A stretch of DNA of 64,000 nucleotides, taken from the NCBI GenBank assembly GCA_945869725.1, contig CAMBPO010000005.1, positions 18,117-82,116 on the forward strand, in the 5' to 3' direction. The translations under genes were made by a program, and so were the position numbers. Position 1 is the first letter of the stretch. Every line of letters begins with the position of its first letter. The notes under the pieces are model-generated. The model worked only from the letters and a program-made list of their open reading frames with translations, was not told the DNA's origin and did no database searches. The DNA is from Klebsiella pneumoniae. Its GTDB lineage: Bacteria; Pseudomonadota; Gammaproteobacteria; Pseudomonadales; Pseudohongiellaceae. Shown here one piece after another: positions 40,802-50,428 of this stretch.

Positions 40802-41521
40802 ATGGATGACCTGGAGTTTCACACACGGGCACATACCGACCCGTTTGACGAAGAGCCTGATTTTCTGAATGCACTGTCAGGCCGGGAAGACAGACAGAGT
40901 CTACTTCATGAATTGAGGCAACTGGATAAAAGTATCCGTGCAGCATCACAGAACATTGACATCCCGGTGAGACTGCGGCAAAAACTGGAACTGCCGCCCG
41001 CTGAAACCCGCTCATGGCTGAGCCAACGAGCGTACGCAATTGCCGCAAGCCTGCTGGTGAGCGTTGGATTGGTTGTCAGCACATTACAATTCCGACCTAG
41101 TGCCTCTGAGCTGGCACTTCACGACGCCATGCTGCAGCACGTTCATGACGAAGCGCCCCGATACGAACAGAGCACAACACCCATTTCATGGTTTGAAGTT
41201 GAAACAGTCCTCGCTGATGCCGGAGTGAGCCTGCAGCAACCGACAGGCGATGAAACCCTGATCATTACTTTCGCGAAGGTATGTTGGCTTGGCGGCTCGC
41301 TGCGTGGAGCGCACCTGGTGACGATGGGTAAAGACGGACCAGTGTCGGTAATTCTGGTGCGCTCACCCCCGCTTGGGCGCAGCCTGGATGTCAACGACTC
41401 CCGTTTCCAAGGACGCATTGTGCCGTCAGATGACGGCAACATGGCTGTGATCGGAGAACGAGCTGAGGAGCTAGGACGAGTTGAGCAGATTATTTCCAGC
41501 AACGTGGAGTGGTCGATTTGA
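40802..41521 (+). CDS. DUF3379-type membrane protein, probable anti-sigma partner
   Basis: 239 residues with a cytoplasmic N-terminal ~75 residues, one membrane helix (AYAIAASLLVSVGLVVSTL) and a periplasmic C-terminal domain containing CWLGGSLRGAHLVTMGKDGPVSVILV. This is the layout of DUF3379 proteins paired with ECF sigma factors. The anti-sigma role is inferred from topology and position; no zinc-binding HxxxCxxC motif is seen. It is convergent with the acyl-CoA dehydrogenase, with a GAGCAG/CTGCTC stem but no U-tract between. Confidence 0.78.
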   Translation: MDDLEFHTRAHTDPFDEEPDFLNALSGREDRQSLLHELRQLDKSIRAASQNIDIPVRLRQKLELPPAETRSWLSQRAYAIAASLLVSVGLVVSTLQFRPSASELALHDAMLQHVHDEAPRYEQSTTPISWFEVETVLADAGVSLQQPTGDETLIITFAKVCWLGGSLRGAHLVTMGKDGPVSVILVRSPPLGRSLDVNDSRFQGRIVPSDDGNMAVIGERAEELGRVEQIISSNVEWSI

Positions 41522-41536
41522 GCAGACGGGCGCTGC

Positions 41537-43330
41537 TCAGAACAACGCCGCGTCCATCGCCATAACAACATCACAGCCCGCGCGGATTTCCTCGGCTACA
41601 GACTTGTATCGCGGCATCATCTTGTCCAGATAAAAACAACCCACATGAATCTTGGCGCGGTAAAAATCAACGTCTGAGTTTGCATCCGCATCCAGTGAGC
41701 GCCTTGCTACACTGACCATTCTTGCCCACATAAACCCGTATAAAATCAGGGTCATCAGATCAAGATAGGGAACAGACGCTGCGCCCACTTCATTGGGCTT
41801 ATCAGCGCTGGCGTCACGCACACAAGTGGTAGTCTGCAACAGAACATGCAAGGCCTCATCCAGCACTGAAACAAATCCCGCCACACTGCCATCTTTTTCG
41901 CTGGCAATAAAAGACCTGACATCCTCTACCAGCACGTCAAGCATACCTTCGCGATCAAAAACGACCTTGCGGCCCATCAGATCCAGCGCCTGTATACCGT
42001 TGGTGCCTTCGTATATCTGAGCAATACGCGCATCGCGTACATGCTGCTCCTGGCCCCATTCGCGCACGTACCCATGGCCACCCAATACTTGTTGACCCAG
42101 CACACATGCCTCAAAACCACGATCGGTAAATGCCGCTTTGGCAATAGGAGTCAATAAAGCGACGAGTTTAGCGGCGCGTGAGCGCACCTGTTCATCCGGA
42201 TGAAAGTACACCATGTCAAGTTGGGTACCCACATAGGCTGCTAGAGCACGCGCCGCTTCAGTGTTAGCACGCATGGTCAGCAACATACGCCTGACATCCG
42301 CGTGCACAAGCAGTGAGTCGGCGGGTTTGTCGGGTGATACCGCTCCGGTGGCTGCTCGCCCCTGCAATCGATCCCGTGCGTACGAAGAGGCGGTCTGATA
42401 AGACGCATCGCCCAGCCCCAGCCCCTGCAAACCGATCGTCAATCGCTCGTAGTTCATCATGGTGAACATACACGCCAGGCCTTTGTTTAGCTCGCCTACC
42501 AGAAAGCTTTTGGCTCCATCGAAATTCATCACGCAGGTAGCCGATCCTTTCATACCCATTTTGTGCTCAATGGAGCCACAGCTGACGGCATTTCTTGCAC
42601 CAGGCGCACCACTGACATCTGGCAAAAATTTTGGCACCAGAAACAGAGAAATCCCTCGCGCCCCGGCAGGCGCATCTGGCAGTTTTGCCAGCACCAGGTG
42701 AATAATGTTTTCTGTCAGGTCATGCTCACCACCGGTGATAAAAATTTTGGTACCGGTCAGCAGGTAACTGCCATCAGCCTGGGGAACGGCCTTGGACTTG
42801 ATCATGCCCAGATCGGTTCCAGCATGAGCCTCGGTAAGGCACATGGTTGCGCTCCAGGTACCTTCATACAATTTTGGCAGGTAGGCCTGCTTGAGTTCAT
42901 TACTTGCATGACGCGCGATCGCGAGGGAAGCGCCTGCGCTTAACACCGCATACAGTGCCAGAGAGCTGTTGGCAGCCATCATCATTTCTTCAAAGCAGAC
43001 AGCTAGGGTTTTGGGCATACCCTGGCCGCCGTATTCCGGGTCACCCGCCAGGCCAATCCAGCCTCCTTGCGAGAAGGTCCCATAAGCCTGTTTGAAACCA
43101 TCGGGCGTGGTTACAACACCCCCATTAAACTGACACCCTTGCTCATCACCGTGGCGGTTCAGCGGTGCCAACAAGTGTTCAGCCACCTTACCGGCTTCCT
43201 CAAGTACAGAGTCGATAAGCTCTGCGTTTACTTCTTGAGTGCCCGGCATTTGAGATAGCAGGTGTTCTGCCTGCAATACTTCGTGCAATACAAACTTCAT
43301 ATCTCGGATAGGGGCTTTGTAAACAGTCAC
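41537..43330 (-). CDS. long-form acyl-CoA dehydrogenase
   Basis: 597 residues from GTG at 43330, with GGAG 7 bases upstream; it then begins TVYKAPIRDMKFVLHEVL like related proteins. The dehydrogenase core has TMCLTEAHAGTDLG, ITGGEHD and NYERLTIGLQGLG; YEGTNGIQALDLMGRK is the C-terminal core motif. An extra C-terminal domain of ~120 residues marks the ~600-residue group that includes DmdC-like enzymes. It oxidises acyl-CoA thioesters using FAD; chain preference is unclear. A palindrome at 43410-43425, about 80 bases upstream, is a candidate operator. Confidence 0.93.
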   Translation of the reverse strand: MTVYKAPIRDMKFVLHEVLQAEHLLSQMPGTQEVNAELIDSVLEEAGKVAEHLLAPLNRHGDEQGCQFNGGVVTTPDGFKQAYGTFSQGGWIGLAGDPEYGGQGMPKTLAVCFEEMMMAANSSLALYAVLSAGASLAIARHASNELKQAYLPKLYEGTWSATMCLTEAHAGTDLGMIKSKAVPQADGSYLLTGTKIFITGGEHDLTENIIHLVLAKLPDAPAGARGISLFLVPKFLPDVSGAPGARNAVSCGSIEHKMGMKGSATCVMNFDGAKSFLVGELNKGLACMFTMMNYERLTIGLQGLGLGDASYQTASSYARDRLQGRAATGAVSPDKPADSLLVHADVRRMLLTMRANTEAARALAAYVGTQLDMVYFHPDEQVRSRAAKLVALLTPIAKAAFTDRGFEACVLGQQVLGGHGYVREWGQEQHVRDARIAQIYEGTNGIQALDLMGRKVVFDREGMLDVLVEDVRSFIASEKDGSVAGFVSVLDEALHVLLQTTTCVRDASADKPNEVGAASVPYLDLMTLILYGFMWARMVSVARRSLDADANSDVDFYRAKIHVGCFYLDKMMPRYKSVAEEIRAGCDVVMAMDAALF

Positions 43331-43772
43331 AGTCACACTCCGGCTGAAAAACAGCAATCACAATTATCAGCGGTGTATTACCGCAGGTCCGCGCGTAAAT
43401 TAGCTTTAGTTGACGTTAACGTCAACGTCAACGTCAATGGCCAATCAAACGCGCCCCTGCTTGTACGCCGTTATCGTCATACCGGCTCATCACATCACCA
43501 GCAGTTCTTCTAGTGCCAATGATTCGCTGAACCACTCAACAGATCTAAACTTTCATGCCAGCATCTTCTGACCGGTATTGTAGTGACCGCTTTGCGGGCA
43601 ATACTTGCAGTACTCAGGACAGGCGCCCGTTTTGATCGATAACAAAGTCCTGGCCCGGCCAGAGGAATATGAGGAATCCATCCCGGCCAACGACTAAAGT
43701 GTGTTTAAGAGGGGCGCCACTCTTGTATCCAACCACTCATTGTCAACCATATACACTATTTTTGATTTACTA
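43331..43772. other. ~440-base divergent intergenic region
   Basis: Between the acyl-CoA dehydrogenase and the ComF-like gene. It holds the palindrome at 43410 with its iterated half-sites. The rest (43440-43772) shows no convincing ORF, hairpin terminator or promoter by eye; a longer ComF start (GTG 43701) would use its last part. Confidence 0.5.
43410..43425. promoter_or_regulatory. 16-bp palindromic operator candidate upstream of the acyl-CoA dehydrogenase
   Basis: TTGACGTTAACGTCAA is a perfect palindrome, followed directly by two more CGTCAA half-sites (to 43437), so AACGTC occurs three times in a row. It lies 80 bases before the dehydrogenase start. The ACGT-containing symmetry recalls motifs reported for the MerR-type regulator LiuR of acyl-CoA catabolism genes, but that link is from memory and inferred. 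Confidence 0.55.
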
Positions 43773-44555
43773 ATGGTCGATTTTTATACAATACTTAAAA
43801 CCTGTTTCAGCAAGGCGGCCCCGGTTTTTATACCGGCGCAGCACTGCCTGTGCTGCAAAATTCCCGTGAACCGTTCATTGGCTTTGTGTGAGGCGTGCGA
43901 AGCTGATCTGCCTTGGCAGCCACCTTCATGCAGTCGTTGCGGCTTGTGGCGAGCAGAGGGACTGAGCCGAAGGCGGTTGAACAATGATAATAACTCTCAG
44001 TTTACCTGTATGAATTGCCAACACCTGCCGCCCCCGTTTGATTATTGCTCATCCGTCTTTGCCTACGAGTCGCCAATTTCAACCATGATAAAGCGATTTA
44101 AAGAACATGCCGGTTTTCATGAGGCTCGCTGCCTGGGGGACCTGCTGCACGCTTCGTTCAGGCAGTCCTATGCCGAACAGGAGTGTGCCGCGCCTGATTT
44201 CCTGCTCCCTGTCCCCTTACATTCTGCCCGGCTGAGAAAGCGAGGGTTTAATCAATCAGCCATGCTGGCCAACAGCATCTCCAAGCGCACTGCAATTCCT
44301 GTGTTGTCGAACGCCTGTAACAGACGTGCCAGCACTCACACTCAACGCGGCCTCAATGCCACCGAGCGGCACGAGAACATGCGCAGAGTGTTTGAGGCTG
44401 GCAGTCAGATTACTCAAATCAGTCAGCGGCATGTCGCCATCATCGATGATGTCGTCACCACAACTGCAACAGTGAGCGCCATGGCAGACATCCTCAAATC
44501 GCATGGTGCTGCAAGAATCGATGTCTGGTGTGTCGCACGCGCCAACTCCTTTTGA
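43773..44555 (+). CDS. ComF family phosphoribosyltransferase-like protein
   Basis: 260 residues from ATG at 43773; GTG at 43701 would add 24 residues of unclear homology, and neither has a strong ribosome site. An N-terminal zinc finger (CLCCKIPV, CEAC, CSRCG, CMNC) precedes a PRT domain with LPVPLHSARLRKRGFNQS and the PRPP loop AIIDDVVTTTATVSAMA. ComF/GntX proteins act in DNA uptake or nucleotide salvage in different bacteria. The usual neighbour bioB is not present. Confidence 0.88.
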   Translation: MVDFYTILKTCFSKAAPVFIPAQHCLCCKIPVNRSLALCEACEADLPWQPPSCSRCGLWRAEGLSRRRLNNDNNSQFTCMNCQHLPPPFDYCSSVFAYESPISTMIKRFKEHAGFHEARCLGDLLHASFRQSYAEQECAAPDFLLPVPLHSARLRKRGFNQSAMLANSISKRTAIPVLSNACNRRASTHTQRGLNATERHENMRRVFEAGSQITQISQRHVAIIDDVVTTTATVSAMADILKSHGAARIDVWCVARANSF

Positions 44556-44776
44556 CCAGAAATCCGCCAGCCGCAAAAGAGCATAAGCATCCCGCAGTGC
44601 CGGAAAATAGGATCAATTACCTAGCGCAAATTGGTCATACTCATTAGCTGGAGCCATAAAGGAAGCTAGATGAATGTTGGCAGTCATTAGCCATTGCTGA
44701 AGTGAGAGTGCCTAGGGCATTTTGAGTTTTAGAAATGAAACACCCTGTTGACTAAGGCCGTCAACTCGGCTGTTTT

Positions 44777-45622
44777 TCAGAACTGGTACTTGATAGTGCC
44801 GTAAGCAACGCTGCCCGCCGGCTCAAACATATTGTTTTTGCGAACAACCGACGGCGCCTGCAATCGTTGGTCAAGCATATTCCTCACGCCCAAGGAGATA
44901 GATGCATTACCCTGACGCCCAGCTCTGACGTTATAACCGTAACTAAGATCAAGTGTGGTCATCTGACCGACCAGTTCACTCAGGTCATCAGCATTCATAT
45001 TTTCGAGATTCAATAAGCCCAACTGATCAAGTGTGCCAGAATGACTGGTCACTGCCGTGGCGGTGTGATTACCGATCTGCCAGCTCAAGGTCAGACTGCT
45101 TGCGCGCTCTGGCATCAGGGTGATAGAAGATCCGGCGCCCTCACCAAGCACGCCGATCACGGCGTTCTCACGAGCCACCGAGGGAATCCCCGTGTTATAG
45201 AGATAACTGGTATTGGTACTAAGCACCAATTGACCAAAGCGCGGCGACTCCCAGACATAGGACGAACTCAAATCCAAGCCTTGTTTGCCAGGAGTAGCAC
45301 TCAGATCCCGGCTCATTAATACAGGTTCCAGACTGACATCCAGCACACCAAAAGTATCTTCTCTGGCTTGCAGCGCAGGAAAAGCCTCTAGCCGCAAATC
45401 AGGACTCAATGAGGCTGGCTCAGGCTCATCTGAGCGCCGAACAAATTGCATAACAGTGGACACAGCATTGTCTGCAAAGCTGCGAATGACTGATTGTTGC
45501 GCTGGTCTGTCTGCCGCAACAACAGAATCCGTATCAGCGAGGACTGAAACAGGAAGCACACAAATAGACAATGCAAACAGGCATTGCCGTCCGAGCCTTA
45601 TGCTTTTTCTGTCACGTGTCAT
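44777..45622 (-). CDS. small outer-membrane barrel-like protein (TonB-receptor-like C-terminus)
   Basis: 281 residues from ATG at 45622, with a signal peptide (CLFALSICVLPVSVLA). From about residue 110 alternating strands appear (GLDLSSSYVWESPRFGQLVLSTN; LTLSWQIGNHTATAVTS), and the end, ISLGVRNMLDQRLQAPSVV then GTIKYQF, looks like the last strands of a TonB-dependent receptor, including the terminal Phe. There is no plug domain, so it is either a decayed or stand-alone short barrel. The function is unknown. It lies between comF and folK. Confidence 0.6.
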   Translation of the reverse strand: MTRDRKSIRLGRQCLFALSICVLPVSVLADTDSVVAADRPAQQSVIRSFADNAVSTVMQFVRRSDEPEPASLSPDLRLEAFPALQAREDTFGVLDVSLEPVLMSRDLSATPGKQGLDLSSSYVWESPRFGQLVLSTNTSYLYNTGIPSVARENAVIGVLGEGAGSSITLMPERASSLTLSWQIGNHTATAVTSHSGTLDQLGLLNLENMNADDLSELVGQMTTLDLSYGYNVRAGRQGNASISLGVRNMLDQRLQAPSVVRKNNMFEPAGSVAYGTIKYQF

Positions 45623-45687
45623 GAGTGTGATGCTATGCCTAAAAGTTTGTATCAGGGCCAAGCAGTATACATGCTTAAAGCATGTGA

Positions 45688-46236
45688 TCAAGCACCCCTT
45701 TGAAGGATGCTGATATGTTCTTGAACAGATAGTGAATCACGCGGGAATATGAAATCAGGCCAAATCTGCAGCAAAGGTTGCAGAACAAACAGCCTTTGCG
45801 TCGCCCGGGGATGCGGCAAAATAAGTCGTTCCGATTCTATCCTTTGCTCACCAAAACTGATCAGGTCCAAATCAATGATTCGCGCTTCATTACGGACTCC
45901 TTTCCGGCTACGCCCAAAGCTGGTTTCAATGCCCTGCAAAGCAAGCAGTAACTCGCCAGGAGAAACGCCGTTTTCGGGACATAAAATAGCCACTGCATTC
46001 GCAAATGGCGGACTCCCGGGCGGGCAATCAACCGGTTCAGTGACAACGGTGTCAGAGACCAGCAAAGGGGAGGAAGACAGCAATTGCAAAGCGGGCAATA
46101 CCGCTTTCAGGTTATCTAGCGGGCTGCCATTTGGCCCTGACAGATTGGACCCAAGGGCAATGACTGCCAGTGGCACAACCCGCAGATGCGGGCTATGCCG
46201 ATACAGATCATCGATGGTATTCAGCAGAATACTCAT
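45688..46236 (-). CDS. folK: 2-amino-4-hydroxy-6-hydroxymethyldihydropteridine pyrophosphokinase
   Basis: 182 residues from ATG at 46236, which overlaps the hemE 3' end by 29 bases; the open frame reaches further into hemE but that part is not folK-like. [39 protein letters not shown] and [16 protein letters not shown] are the HPPK motifs. It activates the pterin for dihydropteroate synthase, whose gene is elsewhere in this window (30278). Confidence 0.93.
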   Translation of the reverse strand: MSILLNTIDDLYRHSPHLRVVPLAVIALGSNLSGPNGSPLDNLKAVLPALQLLSSSPLLVSDTVVTEPVDCPPGSPPFANAVAILCPENGVSPGELLLALQGIETSFGRSRKGVRNEARIIDLDLISFGEQRIESERLILPHPRATQRLFVLQPLLQIWPDFIFPRDSLSVQEHISILQRGA

Positions 46237-47308
46237 GCACCGCATCCACAAAGGCGCTGACATTTGCAGGATCAACATCAGGCGTGATGCCATGACCCAG
46301 GTTAAACACATGACCATTGCCGGCACCATACGATGCAAGAATTCTTCGCACTTCAGCACGGATACTGTCAGGTGTTGAGTAAAGAATCGACGGGTCCATA
46401 TTGCCTTGCAGCGAGACTTTGGTCCCAATCAATGAGCGGGCCCGTCCTATTTCGATGGTCCAATCCAGACCGACACAATCACATCCGCTGTCAGCGATGT
46501 CCTGCAGCCAAAGTCCGCCATTTTTTGTGAATAAAATGACGGGCACCTTCCGGCCTTCAGACTCGCGGGTCAGTCCGGCCACTATTTTTTTCATGTAGGC
46601 CAGTGAAAACTCACGGTAAGCCTGTGTTGTCAGAATGCCACCCCAGGTATCAAATATCTGCACAGCCTGAGCGCCAGCTGCGATCTGTGCATTCAGATAG
46701 GCCGTTACTGATTGCGCTAGCTTATCAAGCAGCAGATGCATCTGTTCCGGCTGGTTGTACATAAATGCCTTGGCATGTCGGAAATCCTTACTGCCACTGC
46801 CTTCAATCATGTAAGTTGCCAGCGTCCAGGGACTCCCTGAGAAGCCGATCAATGGTACTGATCCATTCAACTCGCGCCTGATTAATGAAACAGCATCAGT
46901 GACGTAACCCAGGTCGCGCGCCATGTCTGGGATTGGCAGTTGCTCAACATCGGCTGCTGTGCGAACGGTTTTGTGAAAGCGCGGGCCTTCTCCCTCTGAA
47001 AAATAGAGGCCCAGTCCCATAGCATCCGGGATTGTCAGAATATCCGAAAACAAAATGGCAGCATCCATCGCGTATCGACGCAGCGGCTGCAAAGTCACTT
47101 CACAGGCAAGCTCAGGCGACTGACACAAGCTCATAAAATCACCGGCTAATTTGCGGGTTGCCCGGTATTCAGGCAGATAACGTCCCGCCTGCCGCATCAT
47201 CCATACGGGTGTCACATCCACAGGCTGTCCTGTTAATGCTCTCAAGAATCTGTCATTTTTTAGTGCGGCCACTGGCAGCTCCTTAGCGGTTGCAAAACAA
47301 TTACTCAT
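46208..47308 (-). CDS. hemE: uroporphyrinogen decarboxylase
   Basis: 366 residues. [16 protein letters not shown] and [16 protein letters not shown] are the signature motifs; [25 protein letters not shown] and [13 protein letters not shown] follow. It converts uroporphyrinogen III to coproporphyrinogen III in haem synthesis. It lies downstream of aroB (35-base gap) and upstream of folK, and probably belongs to the same transcript as pilMNOQ-aroK-aroB. Confidence 0.97.
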   Translation of the reverse strand: MSNCFATAKELPVAALKNDRFLRALTGQPVDVTPVWMMRQAGRYLPEYRATRKLAGDFMSLCQSPELACEVTLQPLRRYAMDAAILFSDILTIPDAMGLGLYFSEGEGPRFHKTVRTAADVEQLPIPDMARDLGYVTDAVSLIRRELNGSVPLIGFSGSPWTLATYMIEGSGSKDFRHAKAFMYNQPEQMHLLLDKLAQSVTAYLNAQIAAGAQAVQIFDTWGGILTTQAYREFSLAYMKKIVAGLTRESEGRKVPVILFTKNGGLWLQDIADSGCDCVGLDWTIEIGRARSLIGTKVSLQGNMDPSILYSTPDSIRAEVRRILASYGAGNGHVFNLGHGITPDVDPANVSAFVDAVHEYSAEYHR

Positions 47309-47343
47309 TTAACGGGTATCGACCGGCAAAGACCTGATAAGTC

Positions 47344-48432
47344 TCAAAGACACAGCGTGTTGCCAGCCGTCAGGGTTTCGTCTAACAATGCTGGCGCGAT
47401 GCCGGACTCCAGCACCGCATTACCGATACTGCGCAGCAAAACAAACCGGATCTTCCCGGACTGCACTTTTTTGTCCACGGACATCAAATTCAGAAACTGA
47501 TCAGCCGTCATTGACGATGGCGGCGCGACAGGCAGACCGGCCCTGGCGATCAACGCGCGCGCACGCCTGGCATCTACGGCGTTCAACCAGCCGATTCGGT
47601 GCGACAGGTCTGCCGCCATTACCATTCCGGCGCCCACCGCCTCACCATGTAACCACGTGCCATAACCCATGGCGGCTTCTATTGCGTGACCAAAGGTATG
47701 TCCAAGATTGAGCAAGGCGCGCAGCCCACCTTCTCTTTCATCAGCCGCCACAATGCGGGCTTTTTCCTCGCAGCAAATACGCACTGCATACGCCATCTTG
47801 TCGGCATCCCGGGCCATCAGCGCGTCAATGTTATCTTCAAGCCAGGAGAAAAAAGCCGAATTTCCGAGCAATCCGTACTTGATGACTTCAGCCAAGCCGG
47901 CCTGCAACTCCCGTGTTGGTAAACTGTTCAGCACGTCAATGTCTGCCAGCACACACTGCGGCTGATAAAAAGCACCAATCATGTTTTTACCTAGCGCGTG
48001 ATTGACGCCGGTTTTGCCACCTACCGATGAATCTACCTGCGACAATAATGTTGTCGGAATCTGAATAAAATCCACACCGCGCTGATAAATTGCCGCAGCA
48101 AATCCAGCCATATCCCCGGTGACACCACCGCCCAGCGCAATCAGAGTTGTGCCGCGCTCATGCCGGTGCAGCAACAGCTGATCAAAGATCAGATTCAGAG
48201 TATCGAGGTTTTTTGTATGCTCTCCATCGGGCAGCACAATCACATCGCAGTGCTTGCCTGGCAACATAGCCTTGAGACGGTCAAGGTAAAGAGGCGCAAC
48301 CACATCGTTGCTGACAATCAGCACTTGCTGACCGCGTATATGAGGCAGCAATAAGTCATCGCGGCCCAGCAACCCGGACCCGATGTAGATAGGGTAACTG
48401 CGCTCTGCAAGTTCAACTGTCAGCGTATGCAT
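47344..48432 (-). CDS. aroB: 3-dehydroquinate synthase
   Basis: 362 residues. It has the NAD-binding [12 protein letters not shown] and [19 protein letters not shown], the metal ligands in [13 protein letters not shown] and [10 protein letters not shown]. It catalyses the second shikimate-pathway step. It is 28 bases after aroK, the standard aroKB pair. Confidence 0.97.
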   Translation of the reverse strand: MHTLTVELAERSYPIYIGSGLLGRDDLLLPHIRGQQVLIVSNDVVAPLYLDRLKAMLPGKHCDVIVLPDGEHTKNLDTLNLIFDQLLLHRHERGTTLIALGGGVTGDMAGFAAAIYQRGVDFIQIPTTLLSQVDSSVGGKTGVNHALGKNMIGAFYQPQCVLADIDVLNSLPTRELQAGLAEVIKYGLLGNSAFFSWLEDNIDALMARDADKMAYAVRICCEEKARIVAADEREGGLRALLNLGHTFGHAIEAAMGYGTWLHGEAVGAGMVMAADLSHRIGWLNAVDARRARALIARAGLPVAPPSSMTADQFLNLMSVDKKVQSGKIRFVLLRSIGNAVLESGIAPALLDETLTAGNTLCL

Positions 48433-48460
48433 GGTTCATGTGTCCGGTCAGAAAACTCTG

Positions 48461-49000
48461 TCAGTTGTCATCGCCTGCATCTGGCTTCTCAGTCAGATGA
48501 TGCAGAATTTCGGCGACCACGGCACGGGGGCCTCGTCGACTGGTATCAATGGTGATATGAGCCGTTTCAATGTAAAAAGGTTCTCTGATTTTCATCAGCT
48601 CACGGATTCTGGCCTGCGGGTCAGCGGTCTGCAAAAGCGGTCGATTGCGGTCTTTGCTTGTGCGTTCAAATTGCTGCGCCAGGGAAGCTTTCAGGTAAAC
48701 AACCGTGCCGCGTTCATGCAAATTATGGCGGCTTGCGGCAGACAAAATAGCGCCTCCGCCTGTCGCCATGACAATGCCACTGCGCTGAGTTAACATATCT
48801 ATCATCCGCTCTTCACGAATACGAAAGCCTGCCTCGCCCTCAACGTCGAATATCCACGGGATATCTGCACCGGTAAGCGCTTCAATCTCACGATCAGAAT
48901 CAAAGAACGGCTTACCCAGAGCAGATCCCAGCATGCGCCCAATGGTACTTTTCCCGACCCCCATGGGACCGATCAGAAATACATTATTGTGCGTTACCAT
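48461..49000 (-). CDS. aroK: shikimate kinase
   Basis: 179 residues from ATG at 49000 (an in-frame TTG two codons up is possible). Walker A is IGPMGVGKSTIGRML, shikimate-binding residues are in FFDSDREIE and FRIREE, and MATGGGAILS is present. Phosphorylates shikimate at the 3-hydroxyl. It follows pilQ by about 115 bases. Confidence 0.96.
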   Translation of the reverse strand: MVTHNNVFLIGPMGVGKSTIGRMLGSALGKPFFDSDREIEALTGADIPWIFDVEGEAGFRIREERMIDMLTQRSGIVMATGGGAILSAASRHNLHERGTVVYLKASLAQQFERTSKDRNRPLLQTADPQARIRELMKIREPFYIETAHITIDTSRRGPRAVVAEILHHLTEKPDAGDDN

Positions 49001-49114
49001 GACCAAAACCGCCGTCGCCCGATCAGGGCACTCTCAAATTCAAGGGCGCAATCTAACCTGTATGCGCGAGAAAACTCAAGATAAAACCAGAATCCGAGTG
49101 TCTGCTTTGACGTT

Positions 49115-50428
49115 TCAACGCAGTATTGTCAACCCCTGAACAGGGCTCTCGGAGATAATCTCAGGTGTTATAAAAATAAGTAATTCAGTGCGATGCTGCG
49201 TATTTGTGCTACGCCTGAACAACCCACCAAGCACCGGCAAACGGCCAAGTCCGGGTGTCGCAGCGTCGGCTCTTGTAGACTCTTCGCGAAAGATGCCGCC
49301 CAGCACAAGTGTCTCGCCATTATTAACCAACACACTGGTGCTGATGGTATTGGTATTGATGGCAGGAACGTCTCCGCTGCCCGAAGCGACGGAGTCCTGC
49401 CGGATATTCAGTCGCATGATAATGCGACCATCCGCCGTGATCAAAGGTGTCACATCCAGGGCCAGCACTGCGTCAACAAACTCGGTTATCGACCCTCCCG
49501 CTGTACCACCCGCCTGAGCCTGATAGGGAATACGAACGCCTGATTGAATTAGCGCCGCCATATTATCCTGTGTGGTGACCCTCGGGCGGGCAATCAGCTC
49601 AGCCTCCCCGGCACGCTCTAGTGCGGCTATTTCCAGATCAAGTAACCGTTGATCATCCGCGCCAGTTACCCTTGCCAACGATGCGAGCTGATGATCTGCA
49701 GTAAGACTAAGGATGTCAGCACCGGCCAACTCTGACGGCTCAATGCTTTGTGTTGAGGCCATCAGCCCCCAACGCACGCCGAGTTCACGGCCACTGTCCA
49801 GCGTGGCACTGACAATTCTCGCCTCGATCAATACCTGCTTGACCGGCACATCGATGACCGTCAGCAACTCTTCAATCGCCTGCAAACTGGCGCTGTTATC
49901 TCGCATGATCAACGTATTAGTGCGTTGATCAACTCTCGCGGAACCACGTGCGGACAACAATCCAGTCGCGGATTCTGCATTTTCGACGGTTAACAGCTGC
50001 AGCACAGCCTGAGCGTCTGCATAGTTGAGCTGCAGGTAGCGCGTCTGCAGGGTTTCCTGTGTCTGATGACGAAGTTCTATCTCGGCATCCTGTCGGGCAA
50101 GTTGCTCCGCGCTGGCAACCGAGAGCACGTTACCGCGCAGACGGAAAGCCAGATCGCGCCCCAACAGCACCATATCCAGTGTTTGCTCAGCCGGCAAATG
50201 CTCAACATGCACACTCACCACACCGCTGGTGTCTCCTGAAAGCACCAGATTCAGTCCCAATTCATCAGCGATGATCTGCAATGCCTCTGCCAAGGGCACG
50301 TCGACAAAATGGAAAGTGAGCAAACCATCACCAGCCACTGAGTCAGCCCGGGCACTCAACACCGTCAGCATCAATGACAGCCACAATATCAGTATGCCTC
50401 TGCAGAGACAGTTATCTGTTCGAAACAC
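49115..50428 (-). CDS. pilQ: type IV pilus secretin PilQ, short form
   Basis: 437 residues from GTG at 50428, overlapping pilO by 17 bases. A signal peptide (ILILWLSLMLTVLSARA) precedes an STN domain (VPLAEALQIIADELGLNLVLSG), an N1-type domain (NYADAQAVLQLL) and the secretin core (LIARPRVTTQDN, SVLVNNGETLVLGGI, TELLIFITPEII). Usual PilQ proteins are about 650-750 residues with N-terminal AMIN domains that bind peptidoglycan; none are present here. Confidence 0.88.
   Translation of the reverse strand: MFRTDNCLCRGILILWLSLMLTVLSARADSVAGDGLLTFHFVDVPLAEALQIIADELGLNLVLSGDTSGVVSVHVEHLPAEQTLDMVLLGRDLAFRLRGNVLSVASAEQLARQDAEIELRHQTQETLQTRYLQLNYADAQAVLQLLTVENAESATGLLSARGSARVDQRTNTLIMRDNSASLQAIEELLTVIDVPVKQVLIEARIVSATLDSGRELGVRWGLMASTQSIEPSELAGADILSLTADHQLASLARVTGADDQRLLDLEIAALERAGEAELIARPRVTTQDNMAALIQSGVRIPYQAQAGGTAGGSITEFVDAVLALDVTPLITADGRIIMRLNIRQDSVASGSGDVPAINTNTISTSVLVNNGETLVLGGIFREESTRADAATPGLGRLPVLGGLFRRSTNTQHRTELLIFITPEIISESPVQGLTILR

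Noticed and set aside
40161..41048. Minus-strand ORF of 295 codons opposite the ECF sigma factor
   Set aside because: It overlaps a well-supported sigma factor and DUF3379 gene; composition is typical of an antisense shadow.
43410..43437. Short tandem repeat or CRISPR-like array
   Set aside because: Only three 6-base units with a palindrome at one end and no spacers; an operator cluster fits better.
43262..43513. Plus-strand ORF of 83 codons containing a VNVNVN run
   Set aside because: The run is produced by the repeated AACGTC operator half-sites, not by a protein repeat.
47686..47922. Plus-strand ORFs opposite aroB
   Set aside because: Antisense shadows of a conserved gene.
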